Assembly: GCA_963402885.1 (NCBI GenBank)
Contig: OY727094.1
Span: forward strand, 13,394,501-13,458,500
DNA from: Antedon bifida
Lineage: Eukaryota; Echinodermata; Crinoidea; Comatulida; Antedonidae
Reading direction: 5' to 3'
Length of the DNA: 64,000 nt
Shown here: positions 61,572-64,000 of the stretch, piece by piece
Layout of the letters: every line of letters starts with the position of its first letter
Numbering within the stretch: position 1 is the stretch's first letter
The notes under the pieces: model-generated
The model's input: the letters and a program-made list of their open reading frames with translations, nothing else
Databases searched by the model: none
What the model was told of the DNA's origin: nothing
Made by a program: the position numbers and the translations under genes

Positions 61572-63102
61572 TCTTCTTCTTTGTTATTCTTCTTTCTTTC
61601 CCGGATTTTTGTGCGTCGCATATCCCCTATTGCTTGTGAATATATCTTTTGTATAACTTTGTCATTATATGGACATTTACCTGAAGTTGTGCACCTCCAT
61701 ATTTTTAATGACGTTAGAGTCGCGCAGCGTAAGTTACGCGCAATTTTATGAATTTCAATGATTGATCATAGATTATAAACCAAAAGTCATTTTGTATTGA
61801 CACTTGGTAAAAATTTAAGTCATATCAATGGCAAACTTTCTATGGATTAAAAATGACATGTTTCACAAGAAGTTACGCGCGCACGCGCATTTAAAATTTC
61901 AAAATGCGCAAAATTAATTTCTAATCAACTTTCTACGCTGATCATGACATTTTGAGCATGTCAAAAATTCCCACGCGCGCGAAAAAATTTACGCGTAAGG
62001 TGCGCACAGAGCATGAAAATCATGTGTTTTTTTCTTGAATTATGATTTTACAGCCTTTCTTAGTCATTTTAAAAAAGATTGACATAATTTCAAATTAAAA
62101 TGACGTCATACGAACACGTTGATTTAGACCATTTGCGCGCGTTTTAGTTGCAAAAGTGACAACATATTGTCAAAATTAAGCCTATTTTTAATCTATTATA
62201 GCTCCTCAGGATCATCCACGACCCCCAATTTTTTTAATTTAATATGTAAGCAGATATGTTGTAGATATGAATTCATGCAGAACCTTTACCACTCGGATGT
62301 TATGACGTCATCGTATGGCCACACGAATGTAAAATATAGGATTTTTTACTCTTTCCTTATTGCTCATCAAATTCAATAAAGCGCTTCTCGCTTATACGTA
62401 TTCCATTTCCCCCGAAATTTTAATATTGTCTACGTTAATCAACTATCTTTCGCATGAATTAAAAATACTTTAATTTTTATAACGTCATCATGTCTAAAAA
62501 CGTAAATAACGTGGGTCACTTATTTTCATCTTTACAGTAAATTTCAATCTGTTATAGCTCGTCAGAATAAAAAGTGATAATCATGATTAAAACGTTTTCT
62601 GGAAGCTATTGGATTGTAGATACGAATTGATGTGATTTTTTTGCCAATCAGATGTTGTGACGTCATCATATGGCCAGTTGAATTCAAAAAGTCATATTTT
62701 CATCTCTTGCGTAAAAGTTCATTGCGTTTAAACGAGAGCGCATCTCACTTTTACGTGCCCAAAATTCTTCAAATTTGTTTTAATGTAATTTTTTAGATAA
62801 TTATCTTCTAAAATTGTTATCTTTATATGTCAATTTGATGACGTCATCCTGTTAAAAATTGGATTTAAAAGATGGGTCTCGTAATTTTGTCTATGCTACA
62901 CTGTATATAACATATACAGTTTATTCTGTAAAATACTGTAATATGGTGTATGCTACATAATAGGTACAATTCAGCACTGTAAACATATTTATTTCATGTC
63001 ATAGGATGGCATAATAATTGTCGAGGTTCATATAGTTAAGTATGTGCATGTTGCGTTTGCGCGGATAACCCGAACTCGTCAAAGTGACGAGTTCAAATCT
63101 AG
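61572..63102 (+). mobile_element. Headless family-2 body E17 (head H9)
   Basis: Starts TCTTCTTCTTTGTTATTC, family-2 body, GCGCGGATAACCCGA, hairpin, CTAG 63099-63102. Confidence 0.8.
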
Positions 63103-64000
63103 TTTTTTTTTTTCTTATTTCTTTCTCCCTCATTTTTGTGTCTCACGTATCTCAAAAACTTGTAAACATAACATTTCATAACTTTGTCAACATATGGGCA
63201 TTTACGTGAAGTTGTGCACCTCCTATTTTTGAATGACGTCAGAGTTGCGCAACGTGACTTACGCGCGATTTTATGATTTTTAATGATTGATCATAGCTTA
63301 AAAACCAAGCGTAATTTTTTTTTTACCCTTTATGAAAATTTAAGTCATATCAAGGGCAAACTTTTAGTTAACTAAAAATGGCGTGTTTTACAAGAAGTTA
63401 CGCGCGCACGCGCATTTAAAATTTTAAAATGCGCAAAATTAATTTCTAATCAACTTTTTACGCCATTCATGACATTTTGCGCATGTCAAAATTTCCCGCG
63501 CGCGTGAACAATTTTACGCGTGCAGTGCGCATGCAGCATGAACATCATGTTTTTTTCTATTAAATTGTGATTTTCCAGCCTTTCCTAGTCATTTTTAAAA
63601 AGATTGACATCATTTCAAATTAAAATGACGTCATACGTACACGTTGATTTAGACCATTTGCATGCGTTTTAGTTGCAAAAGTTACAAAATATTGTCAAAA
63701 TTATGCCTATTTTGAATCTATTATAGCTCCTCAGGATCAACCGTTACCCCCGAGTTTTTTAACTTAATATGTAAGCAGATATGATGTAGATATGAATTCA
63801 TGCAGAATTTTTTCCTTACGGATGTTGTGACGTCATCGTATGGCCACACAAATGTAAAAAATAGGATTTTTGTCTCTTTCGTTATTGCTCATCACATTCA
63901 ATGGAGCGCATCACGCTTATCCGTCTTCCATTTTCTCCGAGATTTTAATATTATCTAGGTCAATCAACTATCTTTCGCATGAGTTAAAAATATTTTAATT
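63103..64000 (+). mobile_element. Headless family-1 body E18, cut by window edge
   Basis: Starts in an 11-T tract then CTTATTTCTTTC, with the family-1 body of the E1 subtype. The 3' end lies outside the window. Candidate owners of its head are H5, H2 or H1. Confidence 0.75.

Larger units (their letters stand above)
32972..64000 (+). repeat. Nested head-to-tail array of Helentron-like elements
   Basis: About 31 kb, continuing past the window, built only of family-1 and family-2 elements on one strand, with no intervening host DNA. Every junction reads CTAG followed by T (or TT). Complete elements are 1.58-1.6 kb. Solo 5' heads (60-75 bp) and headless bodies (1.52-1.54 kb) occur in numbers and order that fit successive insertion of elements into the T-rich tract of others. 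Individual members are listed separately. Confidence 0.85.

Noticed and set aside
40215-62379. Other ORFs of 68-89 codons inside the array on both strands
   Set aside because: Shadow frames of non-coding element bodies; overlapping frames on opposite strands and frame breaks between near-identical copies argue against protein.
32972-64000. Simple satellite or centromeric tandem repeat
   Set aside because: Unit lengths vary, two families alternate, and head/body fragments pair in nested order. Transposition explains the layout better.

Overview
This is metazoan nuclear DNA, strongly AT-rich, intron- and repeat-dominated, with no long open reading frames. Two minus-strand 99-bp exons, each coding one ankyrin repeat and bounded by consensus splice sites, show a multi-exon gene with introns of 10 kb or more. 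Degraded non-LTR and Penelope-like reverse transcriptases, a tRNA-derived SINE, TTAA-flanked MITEs and Helitron-superfamily elements point to an invertebrate. The palindrome TAGGCCTA occurs ten times in the non-array half. A marine deuterostome such as an echinoderm would fit, but this is a guess.

Layout. 1-32.9 kb is a mosaic of intronic or intergenic sequence and transposon remains: short rolling-circle-type elements (family 4) at 0.65, 8.2, 16.0 and 24.1 kb; RT relics at 4.0-5.9 kb; ankyrin exons at 7.6 and 23.3 kb; a complete minus-strand family-1 element at 9.2-10.75 kb; a SINE at 11.5-11.8 kb; a 2.4-kb terminal-inverted-repeat transposon at 12.2-14.6 kb; MITEs at 22.9 and 25.6 kb; and a nested pair of family-3 elements at 26.1-29.3 kb. 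A possible terminal coding exon lies on the minus strand at 32.74-32.95 kb.

32,972-64,000 (still running at the window edge) is an uninterrupted head-to-tail array of about twenty non-autonomous elements of about 1.5-1.6 kb, all on the plus strand. The ends identify them as Helentron/Helitron2-like. A 12-bp (family 1) or 10-bp (family 2) sequence at the 5' end, itself part of a hairpin, is repeated in inverted form near the 3' end. It is followed there by a conserved hairpin and a terminal CTAG, and the next base is always T. None has coding capacity, so a Rep/helicase must be supplied elsewhere.

The array is not a simple satellite. Several 5' hairpin heads stand without bodies and several bodies lack heads. 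They pair in last-in-first-out order, as expected if new copies repeatedly inserted into the T-rich tract just inside the 5' end of older ones. A 2,880-bp segmental duplication inside the array preserves the empty and filled states of one such insertion, which fixes the element boundaries. Across four families the inverted-repeat sequence is completely different but always matched between the two ends, while the 3' hairpin and body are shared among families 1-3. This matched end-switching and the nested grammar are the most interesting features of the window.
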